The notes under the pieces were generated by a model. That model worked only from the letters and a program-made list of their open reading frames with translations. It did no database searches and was not told the origin of the DNA. A DNA stretch of 64,000 nucleotides from Eutrigla gurnardus (Eukaryota; Chordata; Actinopteri; Perciformes; Triglidae). The number at the start of each line of letters is the position of its first letter. Within the stretch, counting starts at the first letter, position 1. Where the stretch lies: the NCBI GenBank assembly GCA_963514095.1, contig OY741275.1, forward strand, positions 6,488,151 to 6,552,150, read 5' to 3'. A program made the translations under genes and the position numbers. Of the stretch, positions 37,022-48,139 are shown in pieces.

Positions 37022-37945
37022 TGTTCGCCTCAATCTCCCACCGCCTCCTGCTGTATTCTGTCAAACAGCTTCCTGTTTGTGTTTCTAATGAGCCGCCCTG
37101 TGAGGAGATGGAATATGAAAGCAGTAGCTCAGAAGTACAGGTGCAATGTTAAAATGATTAAAGGGATACTCATAGAGAAGCAGTAGAACGAACATTTAAC
37201 TGTTTTCTGTGGTTATTTGACTTGTACCAAAACAAATAGTGATTGTTGCTAGTTGTTGTGGTGATGGGGTCATGTTCCCTCAGCCCCTATGTTCCTAAGG
37301 AGGGAACGTAGGGGCTGAGCCACCCATCTACCTTCAAACACTGGTCAAACCTCATGCCCCGAAGCGAGCACTTCGCTCCTCTACTTCAGCTGGCCGGCTG
37401 GTACCACCATCGCTGAAATCAAACAAATGTCGCTCAGCAAAGTCCAGACTCTTCTCTGTTCTGGTCCTCAGTGGTGGAACGAACTCCCGACTAATGTCAG
37501 GACAGCAGAGTCACTGCCATCTTCCGAAAAAGGCTCAAGACTCACCTGTTCAGACTTCACCTCGACTCTGCATAGCACGACTCACCGCTAAATGCGTCTG
37601 CTAAATGCCCTAAATGTAAATGTAAATACATATGTAAAAATGGCCTCTGCTCTGACAATGCTGCCATTTATTCTGTGGGGGTAAACCACAAAATAAAGCG
37701 TGTAGCCATCACCTGTTGAGCTGAAAGCTGGCAGTCAAAAGCAGATTCACAACAGATGTCACAATGTGGCCCTCCTCCTCCACATTCAGGCTCAATCCCT
37801 AAACCAGAGCAAGGTTTACCATTTAAGCCACATTTAATCGTGTTTCTGTTTCAGGCGGGAGGTGCCACTGTGCGTGAACAACTTCGACATCAGACGAGGA
37901 GCTCCGTGGTCACATGAATTTGTGCAGGTGTGTGGCAGCTTCTAA
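24806..37945 (+). CDS. pla1a: Phosphatidylserine-specific phospholipase A1 (secreted lipase)
   Basis: This secreted pancreatic-lipase-family enzyme removes the sn-1 acyl chain of phosphatidylserine to give 2-acyl-lysophosphatidylserine. Eleven exons join in phase to 460 aa (human about 456): 24806-24872, 25433-25658, 27608-27785, 28179-28287, 30163-30264, 31441-31533, 32697-32861, 33653-33742, 33996-34101, 36777-36932 and 37855-37945 (TAA 37943-37945). Seen: an N-terminal signal peptide (LFLLCVLTVCITSLVVG); VIVHGYR; VLVVDWVYGASFAY; the nucleophile motif GISLG with Ser172; Asp196 in GLDPAGP; GHVDFFLNGG; and the catalytic His267 in CDHMRA. The cysteine-rich lid segment CPLIGIPCHSYEDFLKGRC follows, then a PLAT-like C-terminal domain (VALCQIHSITLKNTG). 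Exons 8 and 10 have (TG)n tracts at their acceptors, and exon 3 abuts a minisatellite. The neighbours popdc2 and cox17 are the same as on human 3q13.3, which supports orthology. Confidence 0.96.
25740..26070 (-). repeat. Unclassified interspersed repeat, copy A (pla1a intron 2)
   Basis: The minus strand of this block matches the plus strand near 40190-40420 over about 250 bp: both carry 'ctgcTTTATGGTCTGTT', then a block 'gaacatcatg...ggattgaagaag', then 'aagtaggaccat'. A fragment of the left half of the longer copy also occurs at 1395-1465. No coding capacity or terminal repeats were recognised. Confidence 0.75.
26917..27605. repeat. C-rich minisatellite abutting pla1a exon 3
   Basis: About 689 bp of imperfect repeats built from CCCCTCTACCCCTCCACC and CCCCTGCACC-type units. 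It ends only 2 nt before the pla1a exon 3 acceptor (ACAG at 27604-27607). The plus strand is almost pure pyrimidine plus A, so the array serves as the polypyrimidine tract. The minus strand has GGGG runs spaced by 3-5 nt. Open frames through it (His/Pro/Leu/Ser repeats on +, Gly/Arg/Trp repeats on -) are by-products of the repeat. Confidence 0.95.
28978..29784. mobile_element. 807-bp foldback (palindromic) DNA element in pla1a intron 4
   Basis: The ends are CTACGACGGCGTA (from 28978) and its reverse complement TACGCCGTCGTAG (to 29784). Both arms run inward for about 370 bp each: GGGCCA blocks, A/T runs, repeated GCAAATTTGC units, CTAGCTAACTTC versus GAAGTTAGCTAG, and CTAGCGGT versus ACCGCTAG. 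They meet at a central loop of about 65 bp near 29360-29425. A GTTT is found on both outer sides (28974-28977 and 29785-29788), a candidate 4-bp target duplication. No transposase ORF is present, so it is non-autonomous. The superfamily was not identified. Confidence 0.9.
30756..30898. repeat. (TA)n followed by (AG)n microsatellites
   Basis: A TA run at 30756-30786 and a 64-nt AG run at 30835-30898, separated by AT-rich sequence, all in pla1a intron 5. The surrounding 30540-31060 is AT-rich simple sequence with many 'agat/tagat' units. Confidence 0.95.
31561..31963 (+). mobile_element. hAT-like non-autonomous element (pla1a intron 6)
   Basis: It starts CAGCGCTGGAACGCAAATAC and ends TACTTCTTCCACCACT, near-complementary ends of the CAG-GGTGG type. 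Between them lies the 'tactt-act-caagtact' body seen at several other places in the window. No ORF. The family assignment comes from recalled fish repeats, and no clear 8-bp target duplication was found. Confidence 0.6.
31970..32246 (+). repeat. Left arm of a 12-kb-spaced inverted duplication
   Basis: About 270 bp that recur, reverse-complemented and nearly identical, at 44464-44722. Shared landmarks include CTGCTGGATAACAATGGAGG, TTTCCTGGATGAGACTTGC and GGTTTGCAGCGCTGATGTG. Similarity stops near 32246. It lies in pla1a intron 6 directly after a hAT-like copy. Confidence 0.85.
33565..33647 (+). repeat. (TG)n tract at the acceptor of pla1a exon 8
   Basis: An 83-nt pure TG run is followed by only TTCAG before exon 8 starts at 33653. 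It replaces a normal polypyrimidine tract. Confidence 0.97.
35659..35714 (+). repeat. (TG)n microsatellite
   Basis: A 56-nt TG run after an AT-rich stretch in pla1a intron 9. Confidence 0.97.
36380..36510 (+). mobile_element. Fragment of the hAT-like repeat
   Basis: The 3' end only (AAGGATCTAAGTTCTTCTTC then TACCACTG at 36510), in pla1a intron 9. The 5' part is diverged. Confidence 0.45.
36689..36770 (+). repeat. (TG)n tract at the acceptor of pla1a exon 10
   Basis: An 82-nt pure TG run followed by GTGCAG and exon 10 at 36777. There is no pyrimidine tract of the usual kind. Confidence 0.97.
36954..37019 (+). repeat. (AC)n tract just after pla1a exon 10
   Basis: A 66-nt pure AC run starting 21 nt after the exon 10 end (36932). 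It is complementary to the TG tract upstream of the same exon. Confidence 0.97.
37279..37319. repeat. 17-bp inverted repeat next to the LINE fragment
   Basis: CTCAGCCCCTATGTTCC (37279-37295) pairs with GGAACGTAGGGGCTGAG (37303-37319) with one wobble pair and a 7-nt loop. It touches the left end of the L2-like fragment at 37320, so it may have arisen when that copy was inserted. Confidence 0.85.
37320..37625 (+). mobile_element. L2-like LINE 3' end, second copy (pla1a intron 10)
   Basis: It is nearly identical over about 240 bp to the complement of 1480-1760 (CATCTACCTTCAAACACTGG, then GCTGAAATCAAACAAATGTC). It ends in the AATGTAAATGTAAAT-type tail typical of this family. It is 5'-truncated and carries small indels that break the frame. 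Confidence 0.88.
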
Positions 37946-38269
37946 AGAAACGAGTTCACAGACACTGGGGGAAAACCCACCCGCTTCGACAGCGAATTCA
38001 CCCACCATGAAGTTTCACATTTTAACCACCTTGCTTAATGATCAGAGAGCCAAAGATCCATATTTGTTTCTGGATCACTTTACTACTAACTTTATTATTT
38101 AGTTATTGGGCTGATCTCATCCTCCTGCAGATCTGAGAAGTGTTGAAAGAATGTTGTAATGATGCTGTTTTTCTTTCCAAGCAATACACTAGTAGCTGTG
38201 CTTCCCTCTGTTGGTGATTGGATGTTGAAGAATGATGTTTGTGTGTTAGATACTGGAATGGAAACAGTG

Positions 38270-38275
38270 AATAAA
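38270..38275 (+). other. Polyadenylation signal of pla1a
   Basis: AATAAA 325 nt downstream of the pla1a stop codon. Confidence 0.55.
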
Positions 38276-38299
38276 ATTAAAACTGCAGCTCGTCTACAG

Positions 38300-41200
38300 C
38301 AAATTGGAGCAACAGGAAAACCTGGCATTGGAAGAATCTTGTGAAGATTATTCTGTAATCAAAGATTATCTTAAGAGCAGATAAATCAGGCCGCTAGTGG
38401 CCTTACAGGAAGTAGAAGGTCACAGAAAACAAACTGCATTTTCACTGCAAACAAAGAGCTTTATGGAGAGATCTTGGCCCCATTAAAGATCATCTTTAAA
38501 AACGTTTTCGTTTTCGTTTTCATCTCTGTATATTCCAAGTCAATAACAGGACAAATAATGTCATTCACAGTTTACATGTGTATTAGATACTCACACAAAC
38601 AACAACAAGGATTTACAGGCATCCAATATATCGCCAGAAGAGGCTGATAAGTCACGGTGCATCCAGACAAATAAACCAAAGAGCGAAACATGAAAGTGAC
38701 ATGAAGAAAAACTAAACTGACAAGTGCAAAACGAAATCACAGTCAGATCCAGATAATGTGTAGTGGCTATATCAGTACTGTTTGTAACACTGAGTAGGAG
38801 AGATTTATGGGGAGGAGGGGGGGGGGGGGGGGACATGTGAAGTCCAAATCAAACAATTATAGTTTTAACATCAAATATAAGTGAGATGAAAACCAACTTC
38901 AACAGTTTCAGTGTCACAGAATCCATTTTTATTGCGTGAAAAAACATTTCAGATGTTTGCTCCTCTGCCTCCACTTATGATGGCTATTTAGATTAAATTC
39001 AGATATGGTTAGTTTGTAGTTCACCTGCAGGTCAGCATGTCCATCTTTAATGGGGCGAACATTTCTCACTGCTAGCAGAAACACTCAATATAAATGTCCT
39101 TTGAGCACTGTATTTGTTTGCTTATCTGTTAAATGATAGATTATTGTTAATGCCATGTTCATTGAATATTAAAATATGTAGACGTTTCACTAAAATTGAC
39201 TGCATGTGGTGGGTCCCCCAGTCTTTGTGATTTTAAGGCAGGTTTCAGAGTTTCCTCATCACACACACAAAACACCACCTAATGCTCAGGACTGTTGATG
39301 TGAACTGGGGCTGAGGGCGAGGAGGAGACGCTGTCATAACAGGTGACATGTGACACATTGGTTACTGCTATGCTGTAAATAAGATAGTGTTTCCAGGAGA
39401 GACTGTTCTCACAGTTTGGGAGTGTCGGTGGGAGCCAGCGGCGCTCGGCCCCTCAGGAACCGAGGTGCTAGTTCTCCATCACCATCATCTGTTGGTCAAC
39501 ACAGAAACGTGGGTTAGGGTCATCATCATGAGCAACACTGGCCTCCTGACAACATGCAGGACAACGTTGAAGCTGCAACAGGTGGCTAATCAATCAGATC
39601 AGTTTCTCCTCCACAGAAATGATTGAACAAACCAGTTGTAATTCATCCAAACAACTTCAGCAGAAACAGCAGTAAAGTATTTATTTGTTATAACGTTTGT
39701 TATGTAAATGTTAGAAACAAATTTAATTTGACAGTTAAATATGAAACCATACAGCACAACTTAACTAGTCCCCTTTATGGCCTGTGTCCCACTGGAATTT
39801 AATTTGTGTCCTCAATTCAGAATCGAGGGAAATATATTTTGTTGTGGATTACATTTGGTGTTTAAAACTGCGACCGTTCAGTCTGGAAAAAATTTCACTG
39901 GAAATGTAACTGAGTGTGCACTTTAAGAGACATCGTGGCGTCACCCGTTGGTTTGTGGGCTACGGATTTTGAAGCCTCAATTCAGCATTTTTTGCCATCA
40001 CCATCTTGTAATTTCTGCAACCAGTGAAGGAAGTGACCATATTTGGGCTGTGGAGGAGCGACGGGTGGATCTGATGAACACAAGCAGCAAAGCAGCAACC
40101 TTACTGGATCTGGATCATCTGGATTCTGGTGTGAGGCTGTTAACAAAGTTAGCTTCATAATTCAATGTCAACTTTACAGCTAAGTGTTGAAGTCATCTTA
40201 GTAGCTAACTGCATTGGTAACCTGTCAATCACAAGGTAGCCCCACCCCTAAAGCATCCCCTGCTTTATGGTCTGTTTTACTATAAATGGACTATAATGTA
40301 CGAAATGAACATCATGCTGGATTGAAGAAGACTTGAAACTAGAGATTGAGACCCTAAACCCATGTTTACAATGTTAACTGAGATAATACATCAAGTGAGA
40401 AGTAGGACCATTTTTCACCACTCTGTGTGTTTACACAATACATCTCTTCCACATGAGTGTTACCCTTTGATATTTGATTCTGAAGGTCTGATGCCAAAAC
40501 CATATATTATAACACTAACGTAGCTGCATTTGACAGATGACTTTTCTTTCTACGTCCAAGACGGTCATTTGGATTCATGTCAGGCAGATTGGAGACGTTT
40601 CTTGCAGATGTAAGTTTATCAGCCTCCAACACGTCTCCTGTACATGTGAACTGAAGCTGCGTTACTACTGTCTGTGACAGATTTAACCTACTGCTTGACA
40701 GCCGCTGTGCAACCCAAACCCGACTCTGACCCCGCCAGCAGCGATGAAATGTGATCCTCTGCGTGTGACGGGGCGAGGGCTGCTCTCGATGGTAGGGAGG
40801 CGGGAGAGGACGGGAACAAATAAGCAGATAGACTGCCAACTGGTGAGCCAACTGGATTAATACATGGTACTGTATTTTTTTTTTTTTTTGGCCTCCCCTA
40901 AATGTTCGAGCTCTAATCCTCATCAGATAAGAACCCAGCTGCTGCCTGACTGACCTACAAGCTACAGTATCGAACCATTGCTCACCACAAACAAATGCAT
41001 AACACAGTACCATTACTCAAATCCTGTTTAATCCTTTTAATGATCACATCACCGATCATATTGTGTATTTTTATATAAAAATCCAATCCCCTTTTCTTCC
41101 TGTAAAACAACAACAAAATATATACTATTACCAACCAATTTCAGCCAATAATATCGTGACATCCATCCATCAATCAATCCGCAGCTTTAAGCGTTGAGGG

Positions 41201-41630
41201 AAGTTGTGGTGCCACAGTCCTCTGTAGCTCCGTATCCCGCTACAATCTAAACCCACCCACATTTTAACGGTCCAATCAAATGGGAAGGACTGGATTTGAA
41301 TCCCTCCAGTTTCGCTGGGGAGAAGGGAGACAAAGTCCCGCCCCTTCTGGTTGACGACCATGGGTCCTTAATGATCCCATTCGAATTGTGCCATCAATTA
41401 CACATATGATGTTTGTCAATCTAAAAGATAATTTTGCACCACAACACCTATACAATTGTAGAGGAAAATCTGCCATAGTGTCTCACTTTAAAGCCGGGTT
41501 AGTAAGAACTGTGCACTGCAAGCCCCCCATGCACACACGCCGCCCCCCAGCCCCATGCTCCCCGCCCAGGTGAGGTACTTACATGTAGCCTAGTGGTGAC
41601 CCAGTGTGTTAGCTCCGGCACCCTGCCCCT
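38300..41630. other. Intergenic stretch between convergent pla1a and popdc2
   Basis: No coding exon was recognised. Contents: a G-run (38817-38832), a long copy of an unclassified repeat (39920-40420), a T-run (about 40870-40889) and probably the popdc2 3' UTR at the right end. A 168-codon minus-strand open stretch at 40507-41013 has no family features and is considered random. Confidence 0.6.
39920..40420 (+). repeat. Unclassified interspersed repeat, copy B
   Basis: The right half (about 40190-40420) matches the complement of 25790-26060. The left part (CATCGTGGCGTCACCCGTTG...) matches 1395-1465. The copy therefore shows the family is at least 450 bp long. There are no obvious terminal repeats. 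Confidence 0.75.
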
Positions 41631-44600
41631 CTACCTCAAATAATCCCTCTCACTGCCATAATCCGTTAAGGAGCCCGCCACATCGGCAAAGTCCTCCAGG
41701 ACCAGGCTGGTGGAGTCCTCACCAGTAGGCAGCTCGGGGTCTGACGCCCAGGGGTGCTGGTAACGGTCATGCTGGTGGGGCTGGGGTTCGTCCAGGCTGG
41801 GGTTCCTTGGTCCCTGCAGGTGGGGTTGAAACTGGGCCGGGTCGGGCATCTGGTAGGCCGGCGCCGAGTCTTCACCCTGCTGCTGCTCCTTGCTGACGGT
41901 GTCACTGCCACTGCTGCCCTGCGAGGATGACGGGGCCAGCACATGGTAGAGGCTGGGCAGGCGGATGTCCAACAGCACGCCACTCTTGACGTAGAGCTTG
42001 TTGTTGAGGTTGTAGAGCTTCTCGGCAATGTCGTAGCCCAGCATGACGGAGAAGACGCGGGCGATGTAGCGGTCCCTTGATATCAGCAGATAGAGGCGCC
42101 GGCGACGCCATGAGATGTAGCGGGAGTCTTCCTCTGCTGTCATGGTCACCTGGGGAGTGTGAAGGAAACACCTGAATGACTTTTAGGCCAGTTAGGTCAT
42201 TTTTAAGTGTGCCACGATTTTGTTTGTATCGTACTCACACATAGGCAATAGTTTCAACATTTTAGGAAATACCTTTCTGCCCAGAATGAAAACATTGTCT
42301 AGTATGTAAGTTGGAGTCAGCAGGTGGCTAGCTTAGCTTAGCATAAAGACTGCTAGCCTAGTTCTCTCCTAAGCTTGAATGTATCTAATGTACCAGAATC
42401 AAACTAAATTACTAACAACCCTTCTTACTAGGGAAAGAAGCCTTTAGGTCAGACTGAAGTTGTTCCCCAAACTGTTAATATGTTTGCTGACCACGTGGTA
42501 GAAACTATGAATTACAAAACTTAAATACATTTCCTAAGACATTGTGGCCAAATTAGACAATATATAAAATGTGTCTATTCCACATTTCAGTATACATAAA
42601 TAATTATCTATAATAATATTTCTTCTTTTTAGAGTTACAACATTTAGTCGATGAATGAATTAGTCAATAGGCAAAATCAGCAACTATTAAATTATACTGT
42701 TTCTTATTGATCAATCATTTTTCAAGCAAAATTCCCTCATTCGAGTTACACAAAGAATTTGATACTTTTGATGTATGATGTATTCAAACCCTGTATTGTA
42801 AAACCGAAAGATATTTCAGTTTCAGGCTGATGATTAAAAAAAATAAGGTAAAATAAAATAAAATACAGTATGACTACTTCATGATCCATCCATTTTTCAC
42901 TATTTTGTGACATTTTATAGACAAACAAAGCAGACTGATTGATAATTAAAATAATTGTTAGTTGCAGCCCTGTTTTTTATTTGTGCACCTCATTAGTCAA
43001 ACTACCCTGCAAAGCCTTCCTGTTTAAAACGCTGTTTGGCCCTGGAGAGAAACCTGAATGTCCAACATGACGTCCAGACCTCGTGTTTACTTTCACTGAA
43101 CTGCTCTTAAGCAACAGGACATTTGAAAGACAAGGAGACAATTGCTTTGTTCAGACCCTGAGTCCGATAGACGGGAAACAAAAGACAACTTGACCTTCGT
43201 CTTGGATTCTTGTCCATCCATCACTGATGGCACTTCATGTTCAATTTACCTGGAACTTTCCCTCCTCGTTTGGTCTGAGAGACTCCCACTCCGGAGAGTC
43301 GAGGAACTGGTGGCGGTGGATGTAATGCAGGAACTGGCCCTCCAAAGACACATTGATCCTAAAAGAGAGAGGGGTTAAGGTTTAGAAAGAGATGGGATTA
43401 AGACGTGATAATGAGAGCTTGGAGGTCACTTTGCAAATATATGTGAGCATGAATGTCTCTGCCAGGACAGCGATGAACAAACTGAAGACTATTAACTTTA
43501 TGAATCTCTTAAAACCCACCTGCCCGCTGGCAGGTTCTATTAAATGATGATCCACTGTGTTTTGAATGATGGTAAAGGGTTTTATAGTCATATGGAGTGT
43601 GTGCCAATTTTGCTAAATTCTGCAACATTGGAAAACATACTGACGCTTTTAAAGAATATAAAACCTTTAACTATAAAACACCTTTCAGAATCTGATTTAT
43701 TGCCAGTCACGTTCAAGAAATTTGCTTTGGTGTAAATGACATAAACAAAGTAAGAGAAAATTCAATTAAAAATAATGAAAGTAAGAACCAACAACAAGAA
43801 ACATGAATATAGAATAGAAAAAATATAAATACAAATATGAAGAAGTACTGTACTTCAGTACAAAGGTGACTTGTACTTTGAGTATTTCCATTTTCTTGCT
43901 ACTTCTTCTCTACTTCTACTACTAGTACTATATTGTACTTTTTACTGCATTTCTTTGACACTAGTTACTTTTTTATGTAATTGATATATACTGATATCAT
44001 GTATATGCTTATATGATACAATGCAGTAATATAATGTAGCCAGTATTGTAAAAAATATTTAAAATGTCTGAACTACACCATTTAAATGCTCTTACATGTG
44101 TTTGTCAGTGATTCAAACTGAATAATAATCCATATTAATTATACACTTTTAAAGGAGCCATTCTGCATAATGTGTACTTTTACTTTGTAGACTTTAAGTA
44201 CATTTTGCTGACATTTTGAATCAGGACATTTACTTGAAAAGGAGTATTTTTAAACCACAGTATTTCAACTAGTAAAGGATCTGTGTACTTCTTCCACCAA
44301 TGGTATACCTTTCATGGAACATCTTTCTTATAAATTGACAAAAACCACCTTTCTTCTTCTGCCAGGATTCTTTCAGAAATCTGAGTTTAAGGCATCGAGA
44401 CATTCCTCCCTCAGAAGGAAGCTTTACTTTAAAAGAGAATAGCTTCCGCCGAGTGAGATAATCCAGCACACTAAACATCAAGGCTTCATTACATCAAACG
44501 TTTCTGTCTTATTCTCCCTCCAATGTGAGTTGAATGTCGTCACATCAGCGCTGCAAACCATCTGCTTCATGTCAATCACCTGACATCTACGGAAGATAAT

Positions 44601-47585
44601 GCAAGTCTCATCCAGGAAATGAGTCTTTTAAAAACTATTCTCCTCCATTGTTATCCAGCAGCTACATGTAAAGGATAAAAGTATTACAATGTTATTAAAG
44701 GTCTTATTACAAGTCGTTAAAAAGTAAAAGTTAGCAACACTATAGTGCAGAAATACTCTGTTACAAGCAAAAGTCATGCATTCAAAAATAAATGTATGCA
44801 GGTACATTAAAATATACTTAAAGTACAAAAAAGTATATACTTATGCAGAATGGTCCATTTCAGAATACCTTATTTAATATTAGTGTAGTGTAATTATTGC
44901 ATTTAAATTATGAATGCATTTCCAATTAATAGTTTTATCTTAATCAATAATATTACATCATAATTTATTTGTTGATTATATTTTGTTTTATTAGTCTTAG
45001 CTAGTATAAGTCATGTAAATAAAAACATACAAAATTTGCCTCAGATATGTAGTGGGGTAGAAGTAGCAAGAAAATATTCAAGTGAAGAACAAGTACATCA
45101 AAATTGCTGGTATTCTGTTTGTTCACTATGTATCTTAATGGAAGAATCTTTATCAGATATATTATATTGGAGTATCACTTGACGATATTCTGCCTCCAGC
45201 TTCGTGGCAACATGTCCTGTTTGGACCAGACAGGTGCTTAAAGCAGCTGGCCTGCACCCAGCACCGCCCTCATGGACACCTTTGGGATGAACTGGGACGT
45301 CAGGCCTTATCTCATCACCAGCGCTGGACCTCACTAACGCTCTTGTGTGTGAATGGGAACAACTCGCTGCAGCCAGCTTCATCTTGATTAAAGTCAGCGT
45401 TCAAATCACATGTTCACATGTCGTCACGTAGTTATACCAAACAGGAGACGGTTGATTGATGGGAATGTCTTAAAGAGCGATGATACTCTTTTTCTGGTGG
45501 ATCTTCCTACTAGAACATGTTTACATGCTTCAATGCTCATAACTTGCTTTATTGTTCTGTCCAGGCTGTGCTGCAGCAGCTTTTCTCTCTGAAACGCTCT
45601 GTTTATCTCTAAAGCAGTGAGAAGCTCAGATCCCTCTGCTCAGGTAGATGTTACTCCACTACATCTTAAAAATGAAACTAAGGAGAAAAAGATAACATTA
45701 CCAAAAAAAACCTTTTTGTTTCTTTTGTTTTAAATGTGGCTCCTACACACTGAGCTGTCAACGGCCAACATTTAATCTAAGATGATGCATTTAAGAGGAG
45801 CAGTCGGCGTCCACGTCTGCCCCGAAGTCCAACACTATCATTTAACACGGTCTGGCAGAGTGCAGAGGGGACAGCACACTGGTGAGTCAAAGACAAAAAA
45901 GACTGTGTTTACAACATTTCTCTTGTGTTAGGCTCCAGGACCGTAAAATCTAATGCAGCTCTACTTTGAGGATGTTTGGATGAAGAAGATACATTTCCTG
46001 TGACAGTTCCACGCTGCCAACAGCATGAAAGAGACTGAAATAGGAATCCAGTTCTGCAGAAGTCTGTTAGAACAGGAGTTTTCTTAAAACAATTAGTCTT
46101 CATTTCAGCAACATCTGTACGTTTCCAAAAAACTACAGCCTTGAGATATATATGAATATGACACTTCAGTTTTTGTGTAAAGAGTGTTGGTCAGTGCCAA
46201 CTAATTTTGAGGTGCATGTACTTAAGTTTCCATTTACTGCTACTTCAAGTCCACTATACTTTCAGAGGGTAATGATGTACTTTTTGCTTCACATACTACA
46301 TTTATCTGACAGGTTTAGTTGGATTAGGACTTCATGCTTTAACATTACCATCTTACACATTATGCTTTTAATTTTGACAATTAACTTTTATTGGTGATTG
46401 AGTTTGTCACCTTGCTGCAGTGATGTAGAAGTGTTCAGAGTGTGTGCAGCTATGATCACTGTTTTCATATTGGCATTTAATTAAAAATGTTCTGTAATGT
46501 TTAATTCTCAGTGTGATGAACCCTTTACGGATCCCCTTTAGCCTTACGGGGCGTTTTAGCATCTCTCAGCTCATTGTTTTTACTGTTTTGGTTCACTCAG
46601 CTTAATTTCCAGACGCAGCAGGAAGCTCTAAAAACACACTGTTCACTACCTGCTCGGCAGCAAACAGCAGGCAGACACAGTAACAACTATCTGGTGAACA
46701 AAGTGGAGCATTTAGCAGCAAAAGACAGATATTTCCCTCAGGAGTTGGTGGAGACCAAATACAGAGCTAAAAGGAGAGCGAATACAGGGCTTAGATTCAT
46801 CAAGTGTCCTTAAACACAACGCCAAATGAATGCTAATATTCTGCTGGATGTGTAAATAAGCAACTGTTTGTCAACTTCAAAATTATGTTTGTGAGATGAT
46901 GTCGTGTTAACAACTCGTTCCCACTGCCTCCAAATGCCATAAATTGTCACTTAGTGATAGGTTTAACGAAAAGTTTTACCTGTAATAATGTATTTCTACT
47001 CTGAACTCTGATCTTGTGAAAGACTTTTACTCAAGTGTGCGTCTGCATTAGGTAGTACAGGTGTGTAGATGTACACAGATATGCCCACACTGCCCACCTC
47101 CCAGACAGCAGAAAGGAGAGCTGGTCGATGGGCGTCTTGCCCTCCACAGCGTACGTCTCCCCCGCCTTCAGCTCCACCACCTTGCTCTCAAAGGCGCCTG
47201 CGATCTCCTTGAACACCTGGACGGGCACGCCCAGCGGCAGGTACACCGCCTGGTAGAGGGCGGTCAGCTCCTCGCTGCGTATGCCGTCATCGTGCAGCCG
47301 GTAAAGCAGGTGGCAGATCTGAGTCAAGCAGGCCAGAAGCAGAAGCACGTTCCAGATGAAGACGTCCAGGCTGCACATCGTCATCCAGCCCCACAAGATC
47401 ATGCAGGAGAAGGCGGGAGCCAGGAAGCCGAAGATGAAGAGGCACCCGTAGGCCCCGCTGCCTCCCATGTAGCCAAGAAACAGCATGGTGTTGCCCAAAT
47501 GGTAGATGGCTCCCTCCGTGTTGTTGCTCCAGCCGTCGCAGAGAGGGGGGAAGAACAAGCTGTCCAGCAGAGTGGCGTTGTCCAT
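41631..47585 (-). CDS. popdc2: Popeye domain-containing protein 2
   Basis: A cAMP-binding membrane protein of heart and skeletal muscle, implicated in pacemaking and in modulation of TREK-1 (family knowledge). Coding exons on the minus strand: 47585-47098, 43358-43250 and 42149-41631 (TAG at 41633-41631). They join in phase to 371 aa (human about 364). Seen: extracellular N-terminus with N-glycosylation sequons at N3 (NAT) and N21 (NNT); three hydrophobic segments between about residues 25 and 95 (YMGGSGAYGCLFIFGF, MTMCSLDVFIWNVLLLL); then the Popeye domain with the cAMP-site motifs FLDSPEW (D183) and FQVT (198-201), split between exons 2 and 3. LGYDIAEKLYNLN and IRLPSLYHVLAP follow, and then a Pro/Gln/His-rich tail. 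The start is the first ATG after a probable 5'-UTR acceptor at 47620/47621. It is convergent with pla1a, as in other vertebrates. Confidence 0.95.
43840..44303 (-). mobile_element. hAT-like non-autonomous element (popdc2 intron 1)
   Basis: The plus strand ends AAAGGATCTGTGTACTTCTT CCACCAATGG and begins GAAGAAGTACTGTACTTCAG. On the minus strand this is the usual GGTGGAAGAAGTAC start of the family. No ORF. Confidence 0.55.
44464..44722 (-). repeat. Right arm of the 12-kb-spaced inverted duplication
   Basis: The reverse complement of 31970-32246 with few differences. It lies in popdc2 intron 1, between two hAT-like copies. Confidence 0.85.
44723..45100 (-). mobile_element. hAT-like non-autonomous element, diverged copy
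   Basis: It carries 'aaaagtcatgcattcaaaa', 'aaagtacaaaaaagta' and 'tgcagaatggtccatttcag', the body of the same family as 31561-31963. The boundaries are uncertain. It adjoins the inverted duplication just as the pla1a copy does. Confidence 0.5.
45190..45390. repeat. Relic of a common fish dispersed repeat, perhaps a transposase 3' end
   Basis: The stretch holds CTTTGGGATGAACTGGGACG, then a 'gacctcactaacgctcttgtg' block followed by a GAATGGGAACA segment. I recall this as a widely dispersed fish sequence, perhaps the end of a Tc1/mariner-like transposase. The reading frames are broken. Confidence 0.3.
46205..46435 (+). mobile_element. Fragment of the hAT-like repeat (popdc2 intron 1)
   Basis: It contains 'tactgctacttcaagtccac' and 'actacatttatctgacagg', the inner segment of the family. 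The ends are eroded. Confidence 0.4.
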
Positions 47586-47620
47586 GTTTGTGTTCAGACG
47601 ATGAGCTGGGGAAGAGGCTT

Positions 47621-48097
47621 CTGATGCACAAACACAAAGACCAAAAAACAACTCTCTATCCGATGATCTTAGGTGCTATTTCTGTCCCACCAACATGTAC
47701 GACTAGATGTTTTGTTCGATCAAAAATAAACACAGAAGAATGTCAGAAGTAAATATTTGTTCCCTTGGCGTGCAGTGGAAAATTCTTCAATGTGAAGAAG
47801 TTCTCACGGCTCGATTTGTTATAGAAACACAGCTGGAATGGGTTCCTTCTTCTTCTTCTTCTCGCATTATGCGACCCTCCCTCTCTGTCATCAGCCTTTC
47901 CCTTCCGAGTCTTTCTGTCACCCGGGGTCTTCTGTCTGTGTCTCTCGCCCACCGGCCTGCTCTGTAGAGCCAACAGCTGGAAGAGAAGGGACGAGGGAGG
48001 GTGGGCGTTGATAGAGCCCTAGAAGGATAACCATGTTTGGAATTGAAACCCAAGGAGGAAAGAGTGGTGGACAGAAAGCAGGCCTGCTACTTAACAT

Positions 48098-48139
<42 letters not shown>

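Noticed and set aside
40507..41013. 168-codon open stretch on the minus strand between pla1a and popdc2
   Set aside because: Low-complexity basic composition, no domain or signal, passes through an A/T run, no splice context. Length alone is not enough.
47061..47624. 187-codon plus-strand open stretch over popdc2 exon 1
   Set aside because: Antisense shadow of popdc2, with no family features.
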